Made by a program: the position numbers and the translations under genes. From Streptomyces liliifuscus (lineage in GTDB: Bacteria; Actinomycetota; Actinomycetes; Streptomycetales; Streptomycetaceae), in NCBI RefSeq assembly GCF_016598615.1, contig NZ_CP066831.1, forward strand, positions 930,001-994,000: a DNA stretch of 64,000 bases. The letters are read 5' to 3'. Below, piece after piece: positions 8,455 through 16,263 of the stretch; the first letter of the stretch is position 1, and the number at the start of each line of letters is the position of its first letter. The notes beneath the pieces were generated by a model. It did not search any database. It was not told the origin of the DNA and saw nothing but the letters and a program-made list of their open reading frames with translations.

Positions 8455-9603
8455 TCAGGTCGAGAGGATCGTGACCGCGGACACGCCCGGTGCGCCGTAC
8501 AGGTGGGTGTAGCCGACGCGCGGTGTGCCGGGGATCTGCCGGGGGCCGGCCGTGCCGCGCAGTTGGAGCACGATCTCGTGGATCTGGCGCAGCCCGGAGG
8601 CCCCGATGGGCTCGCCGTTGCCGAGCAGGCCGCCGTCCGTGTTGACCGGGAGGCGGCCGCCGATCTCGGTGGCGCCCTCGGCGATGAGGCGTTCCTGTTC
8701 GCCGTCCTTGCAGAGGCCGTTCTCCGCCATGTGGATGATCTCCGACCCGGCGTCGGTGTCCTGGAGCTGAGCCACGTCGACGTCCTCGGGTCCGATGCCG
8801 GCCCGTTCGTACGCCTCGCGTGCGGCGTCCACCGTCGGGCTCTCCACCGGTTCTCCGACGGGGAACGACGGGCTCTGCACCTCGAAGGCGCCGAGCCTGC
8901 GGCTGCGCAGGGAGGTGGACCGGACCCGTACGGGCGTGGAGGTGTACTTGTGGGCCTGGTCGGCGCGGCACAGCACGAGGGCCGCGGCGCCCTCGTCCGG
9001 GCCGCAGTACATGTACTGGCGGAGCGGGTAGTTGAGGACCGGGGAGGCGAGGATCTCCTCCGGTGTGAGGGGAGTCCGGCGCCAGGCCTTCTCGTTCCCG
9101 GCCGCGTTGCGGAAGTTCTTCGACGCCACGCGCGCGAGCGTCTCGTGAGAGATGCCGTGGTCGTGCATATAGCGGTTGATCTTCATACCGAAGAAGTGGG
9201 TGGTGAGGAAGAGCCCGGTCTGCCCGTACCAGGAGGGGATGCCGGCCACGGAGGGGTCCGCGGCGAACGCGCCTCGCGGGTGCTTGTCCAGGCCGATGGC
9301 GATGGTCAGGTCGTGCTCGCCGGTCTCGATGGCCCGGGCGGCTAGGGCCACCGCCGTACCGGCCGTGGCGCAGCCGTTGAACACACCGCGCAGCGGAACG
9401 CCGGTCAGGCCCAGCTTGCCGACGATCGCGTCCGGGTTGGCGACCTCGAAGCTGCCGACGTAACCGCCCTGGATCCGCGGCCAGGTCACGCCGGCGTCGG
9501 CGAGCGCCAGCCGTACGGCGTCCGCGCCCATGTCCATGGCGGGCTTGCCGGGAAACCGGCCGAAGGGGTGGAGGCCCACCCCGATGATGACGGCCTCGGT
9601 CAT
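8455..9603 (-). CDS. thiolase-fold lipid-transfer protein, probable Ltp2-like aldolase
   Basis: A 382-residue thiolase-superfamily protein with a changed active site. The first cysteine position is kept (Cys78 in FNGCATAG), but the histidine of the NxxGGxxxxGHPxGxSG motif is replaced: the segment reads GGLLGNGEPIGASG, with Glu331. The second cysteine (CxGxG) is replaced by HLYGAPG, with Tyr369. Proteins with these losses cannot work as ordinary thiolases. The family member Ltp2 is instead a retro-aldolase that needs a DUF35 partner, and a DUF35 gene overlaps this one by 4 bp. I therefore favour an aldolase cleaving a beta-hydroxyacyl-CoA. The retained Cys78 leaves another activity open. Confidence 0.82.
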   Translation of the reverse strand: MTEAVIIGVGLHPFGRFPGKPAMDMGADAVRLALADAGVTWPRIQGGYVGSFEVANPDAIVGKLGLTGVPLRGVFNGCATAGTAVALAARAIETGEHDLTIAIGLDKHPRGAFAADPSVAGIPSWYGQTGLFLTTHFFGMKINRYMHDHGISHETLARVASKNFRNAAGNEKAWRRTPLTPEEILASPVLNYPLRQYMYCGPDEGAAALVLCRADQAHKYTSTPVRVRSTSLRSRRLGAFEVQSPSFPVGEPVESPTVDAAREAYERAGIGPEDVDVAQLQDTDAGSEIIHMAENGLCKDGEQERLIAEGATEIGGRLPVNTDGGLLGNGEPIGASGLRQIHEIVLQLRGTAGPRQIPGTPRVGYTHLYGAPGVSAVTILST

Positions 9604-10106
9604 GACGCCTCCTCCTCAACCGGCTCTGCCTGGGCGAAGTCCTCGGCCCCGGCGGGCTCTTCGGCCTCCGCGGACGCTTCGACCGGGGCGAACGCGAACG
9701 TCATGACCTCGGTGCCGTCGTCCCGCACGGCATAGGGCACGAGCGTCAGCCGCATGTCCTGCCCGATCCGCAGCTTCTCCGGGTCGGGTTCGGTGAGGCG
9801 GGCCTCGACCAGCAACTCGCCGGGCAGTTCGACGTAGCCGACGGAGTACGGCTCGAAAGTCTCCGGGCCGTCGTAGGGCGGGGACGGCGGGCGGAAGTTC
9901 TGGGTCGTGTACGTCCACAGCGTCCCGCGGTCCGCGAGCAGCCGTGGTTTCGACTCGTCGCTCGCGCACCGGACACAGTCCGAGGCCGCCGGGAAACTCA
10001 CCAGACCGCACGCCGTGCACTCGGAGCCGATGAGCCGGAGGGGTTCGGACACGGAGGGCGGCCAGGTGAACAGGCCCTCGGCGACCGGTTGTTGCGTTGT
10101 CGTCAT
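9600..10106 (-). CDS. DUF35 OB-fold protein with zinc ribbon
   Basis: A 168-residue protein with a zinc ribbon (CTACG then CVRC, a C-x2-C pair twice) followed by an OB-fold, ending in an acidic Glu/Ala-rich tail of about 30 residues. DUF35 proteins are obligate partners of thiolase-fold enzymes; in the steroid pathway the DUF35 domain of ChsH2 binds Ltp2. ATG 10106 gives MTTTQQPVAEGLFTWPP and is 1 bp from the end of the upstream SDR. The stop overlaps the thiolase-like start by 4 bp. Here DUF35 stands alone rather than fused to MaoC. The acidic tail is unusual and has no assigned role. Confidence 0.9.
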   Translation of the reverse strand: MTTTQQPVAEGLFTWPPSVSEPLRLIGSECTACGLVSFPAASDCVRCASDESKPRLLADRGTLWTYTTQNFRPPSPPYDGPETFEPYSVGYVELPGELLVEARLTEPDPEKLRIGQDMRLTLVPYAVRDDGTEVMTFAFAPVEASAEAEEPAGAEDFAQAEPVEEEAS

Positions 10107-10107
10107 G

Positions 10108-11019
10108 TCACGCCCCGTTCCGGTTGCCGAGGGCGTCGGCGTTCGGAGCCGCCTTGGCCACCAGGTTCGGGACGACGGACGACAGTTCCTCCGGCGTCCA
10201 CCGGGTCCCGGCACTCGCGCCGGGGCCGTTGACCCAGCCCTCCAGTACGGTGATCCGGTTGCCGACGACACCGAACACCCGACCGGTGACCTCGCGCGAT
10301 GCCGCCGAGCCGAGCCACACCACGAGCGGCGAGATGGCCTCGGGGGTCAGGTCCTCGCTCTCGGCGGCCCGCTTCATCATCTCGATGTCCTCGGTCAGCC
10401 GGGTGAGCGCGGTGGGCGCGATGGCGTTCACCGTCACGCCGTAGCGGGCGAGTTCGGCCGCGGCGATGACGGTGAGGCTCGCGATGCCGGCCTTGGCCGA
10501 GCCGTAGTTCGACTGCCCCGGGTTGCCGAAGATGCCGGACGGCGACGTCGTGTTGATCACGCGGGCGTCGTTGTCGTGACCTGACTTGGCGCGCTCCCGC
10601 CACCACGCGGCCGCGTGGTGCAGGGTGGCGAAGCTGCCCTTGAGATGGACGGCGAGCACGCTGTCCCAGTCCCGCTCGGTCATCGACACGATCATCCGGT
10701 CGCGGAGGATGCCGGCGTTGTTGACCAGCACGTCGAGGCCGCCATAGGTGTCCACGGTCTGCTGGACGAGTCGGCCGGCGCCCTCCCAGGTGGAGATGTC
10801 GTCCGTGTTGGCCACCGCCTCGCCGCCGGCTTCGACGATCTCGTCGACCACGGTCTGGGCGGGCCCGGCCGAGGAGCCTCCTCCGTCGCGCGAACCGCCC
10901 AGGTCGTTGACCACGACCTTCGCGCCGTGCGCGGCGAACGCCAGGGCGTGCGCCCTGCCGATCCCGTTGCCGGCGCCGGTGACGACCACGACACGGCCGT
11001 CGACCACTCCTTCGGACAT
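10108..11019 (-). CDS. SDR, MFE-2-like 3-hydroxyacyl-CoA dehydrogenase type
   Basis: A 303-residue SDR with TGAGNGIGRAHALAF, VVNDLGGSRDGGG, NNAGILRDRM, NTTSPSG and active-site SNYGSAKAG. The spacing and signature match the SDR at 3239-4150, including length and the C-terminal extension that ends near a PNL segment. Such extensions occur in the dehydrogenase unit of MFE-2-like enzymes. ATG 11019 has AAGGAG upstream. It lies 2 bp after the short PaaK-like gene and 1 bp before the DUF35 gene, deep in a tightly packed operon. A likely role is oxidising a beta-hydroxyacyl-CoA, or supplying the substrate for the neighbouring aldolase-like protein. Confidence 0.92.
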   Translation of the reverse strand: MSEGVVDGRVVVVTGAGNGIGRAHALAFAAHGAKVVVNDLGGSRDGGGSSAGPAQTVVDEIVEAGGEAVANTDDISTWEGAGRLVQQTVDTYGGLDVLVNNAGILRDRMIVSMTERDWDSVLAVHLKGSFATLHHAAAWWRERAKSGHDNDARVINTTSPSGIFGNPGQSNYGSAKAGIASLTVIAAAELARYGVTVNAIAPTALTRLTEDIEMMKRAAESEDLTPEAISPLVVWLGSAASREVTGRVFGVVGNRITVLEGWVNGPGASAGTRWTPEELSSVVPNLVAKAAPNADALGNRNGA

Positions 11020-11021
11020 CC

Positions 11022-11756
11022 TCAACTCCTTGTTGAATACGGCGAGTTGGCGTCGCCGAGCAGTACTCGCGGGTCCTCGCTGCCGCAGGCGCACCTGCCG
11101 TCGACGACGCGGCCCGCGATGCCGAGCGGTGTCTCGGGGAGCGGCGAGGCACGCCCCTCCCCCGCCGCGATGTACAGCTGTCCGTCCGCACGCTCGCCGA
11201 CCCGCCATTCGACGCCGTTGACGTGCGCGCCGCACCGCTCGGGGCACTCCAGCGCGAGAGCCGGCCCCACGGCGGAGATCAGGGACGCGGACACGCCCAC
11301 CCCGCGGAGCACCGGCACTGCCGCGGGACGGGCCAGTACGACGGACGTCGAGCGGAACATGTCACCGAGATCGGCCGCTCCGGCGAGCCCCTCCAGGGTC
11401 TCCGCCGACAGGCCGATCACCATGTGCGGGTCCAGTTCGCGGTGGAAGACCGCGGTGCGGCGGTGGTCCCATCCCATCGCCTCGGCGATTCCGTACGTCA
11501 CCTTCAGCTCCCGCAGGGCGCCGATCACCGCGCGGCCCCAGAAGCCCTCGAAGCCGGAGGTGGTCAGCAGTGCCCGCTGCCCGGCGGTCAGTCCGTGCTC
11601 CCGCAGCCGTGCCGTGACCCATGCGGTGTCCCGGGCGAGTTCGGCCCAGGTGAGCTCCATGTCCCGCATGCCGTCGGCGGTGGGGAAGCGTACGAGGTAG
11701 GCCAGTTCGGGCCGGTCGAGTGTCCTGGCGCGGGCCAGGGTGTCGGCGCGTGCCAT
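11022..11756 (-). CDS. short PaaK-like (adenylate-forming fold) protein without ATP loop
   Basis: A 244-residue protein that aligns in patches with the full-length ligase encoded just upstream. Its C-terminal part (ALECPERCGAHVNGVEWRVG, then GRCACGSEDPRVLL) matches the region around the ligase's WECREHDGFHLWED and GDRCGCGRTHARMW. It lacks the SSSSGTTG phosphate loop and the mobile C-terminal domain, so it is unlikely to form an adenylate by itself. The start ATG 11756 shares one base with the ligase stop (TGATG). The tight coupling suggests a partner subunit or allosteric regulator, not debris. No named family is known to me. Confidence 0.7.
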   Translation of the reverse strand: MARADTLARARTLDRPELAYLVRFPTADGMRDMELTWAELARDTAWVTARLREHGLTAGQRALLTTSGFEGFWGRAVIGALRELKVTYGIAEAMGWDHRRTAVFHRELDPHMVIGLSAETLEGLAGAADLGDMFRSTSVVLARPAAVPVLRGVGVSASLISAVGPALALECPERCGAHVNGVEWRVGERADGQLYIAAGEGRASPLPETPLGIAGRVVDGRCACGSEDPRVLLGDANSPYSTRS

Positions 11757-13081
11757 CAGCTCTTCACCACCCGGGGGAACTTGGCGACGCTGGTCATGGT
11801 CTTCAACAGGTCCTCCTCGGTGCGCATGTCGAGCACCGGCTTGACTCCGGTCCGCTCGCGCACGGCCTCGCCGAGCCGCCCTGCCAGGGCGTCGACATCC
11901 GCGGTGAGCCCCGGGTCGTAGCCGACGCGCAGGCGCAGTTCGTCGACCTCGCGTCGGTCCCGGACGATCTGGAACACCCCGGCCACGGTCTCCGGCTGGT
12001 CCTCCACCGCCTGCCAGATGTCCCGCAGGACCACGGAACGCCCCTGGACCAGCGTCTCGTCGCCGCGCCGCCCGGCCACCCACATCCGGGCGTGGGTCCG
12101 CCCGCAGCCGCAGCGATCCCCCGAGAGGCGGACGAGGTCCTCGCTGCGGTAGCGGATCAGCGGGGCGGCCCGGTTGTCCAGGTCCGTGGCGACCAGTTCG
12201 CCGAGGTCCGTCTCCGGGACGTCACGCCATCCGCCCTGTTCGTCGACCTCGACGCACTCCGCGAAGACGGTGTCCTCCCAGAGGTGGAAGCCGTCGTGCT
12301 CCCGGCACTCCCAGGCGGTTCCGGTGTCGGCCGCGCTGGTGTACTCGTAGACGTCGATGCCCCAGTCGTCGCGGATCCGTTCGCGCATCTTCCGACTGAG
12401 GGGCTGTCCGGCGCACGAGGCGCCCTTGAGCGAGGAGAACGCCTCCTTGAGGTCCGTCTTCTCGGCGAGGTGCTCCAGCTCCACCATCTGCGGATACATC
12501 ATCTGCAGGTAGGCCGGCCGGTAGGTGCGCAGGGCGTCCACGACCTCGTTCATCTTCCCGAGCCAGGTGTCCACCTCGATCACCACGGCGCCGAGCGCCT
12601 GATAGCCGGGGTCCATGAGGTTGCGGAAGGTGCCGGGCGGGCTCAGTACCCGGTCCCCGGGCCTGAGACCGAGTTCCCAGAGGTCACGCACCTGCGCGGT
12701 CACCAGGGGCGGCGCGTCCTCCCAGATCTCGGCGAAGAACTCCGGGTCGCCGGTGGTGCCGGAGCTGGAGGAGACGGAGGTCAGCCCTTCGACGGGAACG
12801 CAGAGCAGACCGCCGAAGGGATCGCCGGTGCGGGCCCGGTGGGCGCGCACCATGTCCTTGGTGATGAACGGTATGCGCGCCCGGAAGTCCTCCAGGCAGC
12901 GGATGTCACGCGGGTGCACCCCGTGCTCGTCCCAGAGCTCACGGTAGAAGGCGGAGTTGCCGTAGGCGTACTCGACGAGTTCCACGACCCGTTCCTCCTG
13001 CCGCGCCCTCAGCTGGTCGCGGGGCATGGTCTCCACCTGTGGCTCGAAGTACCTGTCCCCGGTGTCCCTGTCACCGCCCAT
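11756..13081 (-). CDS. PaaK-like acyl/aryl-CoA ligase (AMP-forming)
   Basis: A 441-residue member of the phenylacetate-CoA ligase branch of adenylate-forming enzymes, which activate a carboxylic acid with ATP and CoA. Visible motifs are the phosphate loop SSSSGTTGDP, YTSAADTGTAWECREHDGFH near the acyl pocket, PLIRYRSEDLVRL with the ATP ribose-binding Asp region, and CGCGRTHARMW. The C-terminus has the PaaK-type small domain with RVDEL-like and VKPVL segments. ATG 13081 is preceded by GAGGAGG at good spacing. It is the first gene of the minus operon, so it probably carries out the entry reaction. The substrate may be aromatic or alicyclic. Confidence 0.9.
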   Translation of the reverse strand: MGGDRDTGDRYFEPQVETMPRDQLRARQEERVVELVEYAYGNSAFYRELWDEHGVHPRDIRCLEDFRARIPFITKDMVRAHRARTGDPFGGLLCVPVEGLTSVSSSSGTTGDPEFFAEIWEDAPPLVTAQVRDLWELGLRPGDRVLSPPGTFRNLMDPGYQALGAVVIEVDTWLGKMNEVVDALRTYRPAYLQMMYPQMVELEHLAEKTDLKEAFSSLKGASCAGQPLSRKMRERIRDDWGIDVYEYTSAADTGTAWECREHDGFHLWEDTVFAECVEVDEQGGWRDVPETDLGELVATDLDNRAAPLIRYRSEDLVRLSGDRCGCGRTHARMWVAGRRGDETLVQGRSVVLRDIWQAVEDQPETVAGVFQIVRDRREVDELRLRVGYDPGLTADVDALAGRLGEAVRERTGVKPVLDMRTEEDLLKTMTSVAKFPRVVKS

Positions 13082-13237
13082 GGCGCCTCCTCGCGGCTCG
13101 GCTGCCCAGATCTTCCAGCTATCAGCACAATCAGTCAACCAATTCGACGGATTTTCGGGAGACTCTCGCGCTCCCGTGATCCATATAGTTAACTATTAGC
13201 ACTCATTAGACCTTCGGGAGAGCACGGAGAGAGCACT
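13082..13237. promoter_or_regulatory. divergent promoter region with 12 bp palindrome
   Basis: This 156 bp gap separates the ligase operon from etfBA. It contains ATAGTTAACTAT, a perfect 12 bp palindrome at 13185-13196, followed at once by TAGC, and several AT-rich stretches unusual for the genome. The location between divergent operons of one pathway makes a shared operator likely. Confidence 0.5.
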
Positions 13238-14017
13238 GTGAAGATCGTTGTCTGCGTGAAGCACGTGCCCGACGCCACGGCGGACCGCACCTTCACCGAG
13301 GAGGGGAGCACCGACCGCGAGTCGGTCGACTCCCTGCTGTCCGAACTCGACGAGTACGCCGTCGAGCAGGCCCTGCGGATCGCCGAGTCCGGCGTCGACA
13401 CCGAGATCAGCTATCTCACCGTCGGCCCCGACGACGCGAAGGACGCCCTGCGCAAGGCACTCGCCATGGGTGGCGACTCGGCGACACATGTGAGTGACGA
13501 GGACATCGAGGGCAGCGACGCGTTCGGCACCTCACTCGTGCTGGCCAGGGCGATCGAGCGGCACGGCTTCGACCTCGTCCTGTGCGGGATGGCCTCGACG
13601 GACGGCACCATGGGCGTCGTACCGGCGCTGCTGGCCGAACGTCTCGGGGTCCCGGCCGTCACCCACATCGAGGAGCTGACCGTCGAGGACGGCACGGTCA
13701 CCGGCCGCCGCGAGGGCGATTCCGCCACCGTCCGGGTCCAGGGCACACTTCCCGCCGTCGTGTCGGTGACCGACCGTTCCGGTGACGCCCGCTACCCCTC
13801 CTTCAAGGGGATCATGGCCGCGAAGAAGAAGCCCCTGGAGACCCTCGACCTCGACGACCTCGGCATCGACGCCGGGCAGGTGGGCCGGGCCGGTGCGCGG
13901 TCGGCCGTGGACACCGCCGCCAAGCGCCCGCCGCGCTCCCAGGGGGAGATCGTCGCCGACGACGGTACGGGCGGCGCGGGGCTGGCCGCGTTCCTCACCG
14001 CCAAGAAGTTCGCCTGA
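13238..14017 (+). CDS. etfB: electron transfer flavoprotein beta subunit
   Basis: A 259-residue EtfB/FixA. It starts MKIVVCVKHVPDATADR and has the family's ALAMGGDSATHV, LVLCGMASTDGTMGVVPALLAERLGVP and SFKGIMAAKKKP (PxxKGIMxAKKK) signature. With EtfA it accepts electrons from acyl-CoA dehydrogenases and passes them to the quinone pool. The GTG start follows a GGAGAG site. Streptomyces normally carry a housekeeping pair elsewhere, so this copy, inside a cluster with five dehydrogenases, probably serves them. The C-terminal 40 residues (after TLDLDDLGID) match the AMP-binding tail expected of EtfB. Confidence 0.96.
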   Translation: MKIVVCVKHVPDATADRTFTEEGSTDRESVDSLLSELDEYAVEQALRIAESGVDTEISYLTVGPDDAKDALRKALAMGGDSATHVSDEDIEGSDAFGTSLVLARAIERHGFDLVLCGMASTDGTMGVVPALLAERLGVPAVTHIEELTVEDGTVTGRREGDSATVRVQGTLPAVVSVTDRSGDARYPSFKGIMAAKKKPLETLDLDDLGIDAGQVGRAGARSAVDTAAKRPPRSQGEIVADDGTGGAGLAAFLTAKKFA

Positions 14018-14101
14018 CCGAGCCCCGCGCCAGGCCGCGTGCACCGCATCGCACCTCATCACCCCGCCCCGGAACCGTTCCAACAGGAGGAGTACAGCAC
14101 C

Positions 14102-15064
14102 GTGGCCGAGATCCTCGTACTCGTCGATCACACCGACGGCGTCGTACGCAAGCCGACCCTCGAACTACTCACCCTGGCACGCCGGTTGGGCGAACCGTCG
14201 GCCGTCTTCCTCGGATCGGGCGCGGACTCCGCGACCGAGGCGCTCGGCCGGTACGGCGCGCACAAGGTGTACGTCGTGGACGCCCCCGAGGTCGACGAGC
14301 TCCTCGTCACTCCGGCCGTGGACGCGCTCACTCAGATCGCGGGAAGCACCGGTCCGGCGGCGATCCTGCTGCCCTCGAACCCGGACAGCAAGGAGACCGC
14401 CGCACGGCTCGCGCTCCGCCTGGAGTCGGGGCTGATCACCGATGCCGTCGATGTCGTCGCCGGAGACGACGGCCCGGTCACCGAGCAGTCCGCGTTCGCG
14501 GCGACGTACCAGGTGACGGCCCATGTCACCCGGGGCATCCCGGTGATCACGGTCAAGCCGAACGCCGCGGCCCCCGAACCGGCCCCCGTCACACCCGAGG
14601 TCGAGAAGTGGGACGTCACGTTCGGCCCCGCCTCCGCCGCCGTCAAGGTCCTGTCGCGCTCGCCGCGGGAGCGCGGCGAGCGGCCAGAGCTCACCGAGGC
14701 CGACATCGTGGTCTCCGGCGGCCGCGGTGTGAACGGCGCCGAGAACTTCGCGGTCATCGAGCGCGTCGCCGACACACTGGGCGCGGCCGTCGGGGCGTCA
14801 CGCGCCGCCGTGGACGCGGGCTGGTATCCGCACAGCCACCAGGTCGGCCAGACGGGCACCCAGGTCTCCCCGCAGCTCTACCTCGCCGCCGGCATCTCGG
14901 GGGCGATCCAGCACCGCGCGGGCATGCAGACCTCCAAGACCATCGTCGCGGTCAACAAGGACCAGGACGCCCCCATCTTCGAGCTGGCCGACTACGGCGT
15001 CGTGGGCGACCTCTTCCAGGTGCTCCCGCAGCTGGTGGAGGAGATCGAGCGGCGCCGAAGCTGA
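14102..15064 (+). CDS. etfA: electron transfer flavoprotein alpha subunit
   Basis: A 320-residue EtfA/FixB. The FAD-binding C-terminal domain is clear: [47 protein letters not shown] and [22 protein letters not shown] use GTG 14102 ([12 protein letters not shown]) with GGAGGAG upstream; an in-frame start at 14039 would add 21 residues without a ribosome site. It is 84 bp after etfB, so the pair is one operon. A weak hairpin follows the stop, so the amidohydrolase gene may have its own promoter. Confidence 0.95.
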   Translation: MAEILVLVDHTDGVVRKPTLELLTLARRLGEPSAVFLGSGADSATEALGRYGAHKVYVVDAPEVDELLVTPAVDALTQIAGSTGPAAILLPSNPDSKETAARLALRLESGLITDAVDVVAGDDGPVTEQSAFAATYQVTAHVTRGIPVITVKPNAAAPEPAPVTPEVEKWDVTFGPASAAVKVLSRSPRERGERPELTEADIVVSGGRGVNGAENFAVIERVADTLGAAVGASRAAVDAGWYPHSHQVGQTGTQVSPQLYLAAGISGAIQHRAGMQTSKTIVAVNKDQDAPIFELADYGVVGDLFQVLPQLVEEIERRRS

Positions 15065-15077
15065 TCTCCGCCCCTCC

Positions 15078-15098
15078 CGGCCTTCCACCCGGAGGCCG
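15078..15098 (+). terminator. weak hairpin after etfA
   Basis: CGGCC and GGCCG arms extended by TTCC/GGA with one bulge enclose a short ACCC loop just after the etfA stop. The stem is imperfect, so it may only attenuate transcription. Confidence 0.35.
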
Positions 15099-15101
15099 AT
15101 A

Positions 15102-15113
15102 CGATTAAAATCG
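15102..15113. promoter_or_regulatory. inverted repeat before the amidohydrolase gene
   Basis: CGATT-AA-AATCG is a perfect 5 bp inverted repeat, directly followed by CTAACTGATTA. It lies 36 bp upstream of ATG 15149. The CGAT half-site recalls the CGATA repeat at 370-385, and the CTAACTGATTA segment recalls TTAACTATTA at 13188-13198, suggesting a common reader. Confidence 0.4.
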
Positions 15114-15148
15114 CTAACTGATTACATCCATTGACCCGAAGGAGCGCC

Positions 15149-16228
15149 ATGACGAAGATCTGGGTCAACTCGGGGGACTCCCACGTGATGGAACCCGACG
15201 ACCTCTGGATCCGGGCGCTGCCGCCGCGCCTCGCCGACCGTGCGCCGCGCAGCGAACGCGGCGACAAGTACGAGGTGCTCTACATCGACGGCGAGCGCAT
15301 CGACCGCCAGCTGAACGACTTCATGGACGCCATGCGACCGCCGGGCGCCCGGGACCTCGACGTCCGGCTCAAGGACCTGGACCAGGAGGGCGTCTGGGGC
15401 CAACTGGCCTTTCCCTCCATGGGGTTCTGGCTCTGCTCGATCACCGAGCGGGAGCTCGCCCGGGAGACCGTACGGGCCTGGAACGACTGGGCGCACTCCG
15501 AGGTCCTCGGGAAGCAGAAGCGCATCATCACCCCCGCCTGCGTCTCGACGACGAACGTCGAGGACGCGGTCGCCGAGGTCGAGCGGGTCGCGGAGATGGG
15601 TTTCCAGTCGGTCTTCCTGCCGTGCTCCACCCGGCCCGGTGAGGAGTACGGCCTCGACCTGTGGGAGCCGCTGTGGACCGCGGCCGAGCGGGCCGGTCTC
15701 GTACTCGGCTTCCATATCGGCACGGGGGGCGAGAACGTCGTCTTCCGCGGACCCGGCGGCGCCGTCGTCAACTACATGGAGACGACCTACCCGGGCATGC
15801 GCGTGGTCTCGCACATGGTCGCGGGCGGTGCCCTGGACCGTCACCCCGACCTCAAGATCCTCATCGCGGAGGGCGGCGCCGGCTGGGTCCCGGCGATCGG
15901 CGACCGGATGGACGAGGCCTACCGCCAGCACGGCATGTTCGTACGGCCGAAGCTGAGCCGGCTGCCCAGCGAGATCATCAGGCAGCAGGTGTACGCCTCC
16001 TTCCAGCACGACAAGAGCTCCGTGGAGATCGTCGAGTCGACGGGCTACCGCAATGTCATGTGGGGCGACGACTACCCGCACCTGGAAGGCACGTACGGGC
16101 ACACGCAGTCCACGCTGCACGAGCTGTTCGACGGTGTGTCCGACGAGATCCGCGAGCGGGTCACCCGCGGCACCTTCAACGAACTGTTCCGTCTGCCCGA
16201 GCAGACTCCCCAGGAGGCGGCCGTCTGA
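15149..16228 (+). CDS. amidohydrolase-2 family TIM-barrel hydrolase or decarboxylase
   Basis: A 359-residue metal-dependent amidohydrolase-2 protein. The N-terminal metal motif reads NSGDSHVMEP (His12), followed by GFHIGTG, SHMVAGGALDRHPDLKIL and the C-terminal aspartate region MWGDDYPHLEG. Members hydrolyse C-N or C-C bonds or decarboxylate aromatic acids (ACMSD/gamma-resorcylate type). In this cluster it could open or decarboxylate a ring-derived intermediate. ATG 15149 has AAGGAG just upstream. The Gly-rich GTGGENVVFRGPGG loop may shape the substrate pocket. The precise reaction cannot be read from the sequence. Confidence 0.88.
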   Translation: MTKIWVNSGDSHVMEPDDLWIRALPPRLADRAPRSERGDKYEVLYIDGERIDRQLNDFMDAMRPPGARDLDVRLKDLDQEGVWGQLAFPSMGFWLCSITERELARETVRAWNDWAHSEVLGKQKRIITPACVSTTNVEDAVAEVERVAEMGFQSVFLPCSTRPGEEYGLDLWEPLWTAAERAGLVLGFHIGTGGENVVFRGPGGAVVNYMETTYPGMRVVSHMVAGGALDRHPDLKILIAEGGAGWVPAIGDRMDEAYRQHGMFVRPKLSRLPSEIIRQQVYASFQHDKSSVEIVESTGYRNVMWGDDYPHLEGTYGHTQSTLHELFDGVSDEIRERVTRGTFNELFRLPEQTPQEAAV

Positions 16229-16263
16229 GCGGCGTCGGCGACGCGAGGACACCGGACGGAACA

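Noticed and set aside
8455..9603. Ordinary thiolase for the last step of beta-oxidation
   Set aside because: Two of the three catalytic residues are replaced (Glu331, Tyr369), and a DUF35 partner is coupled to it.
6060..10106. A true steroid catabolism locus
   Set aside because: No ketosteroid dehydrogenase, Kst hydroxylase, Mce transporter or Hsa ring-cleavage gene is visible. Only the aldolase/dehydrogenase core is similar.
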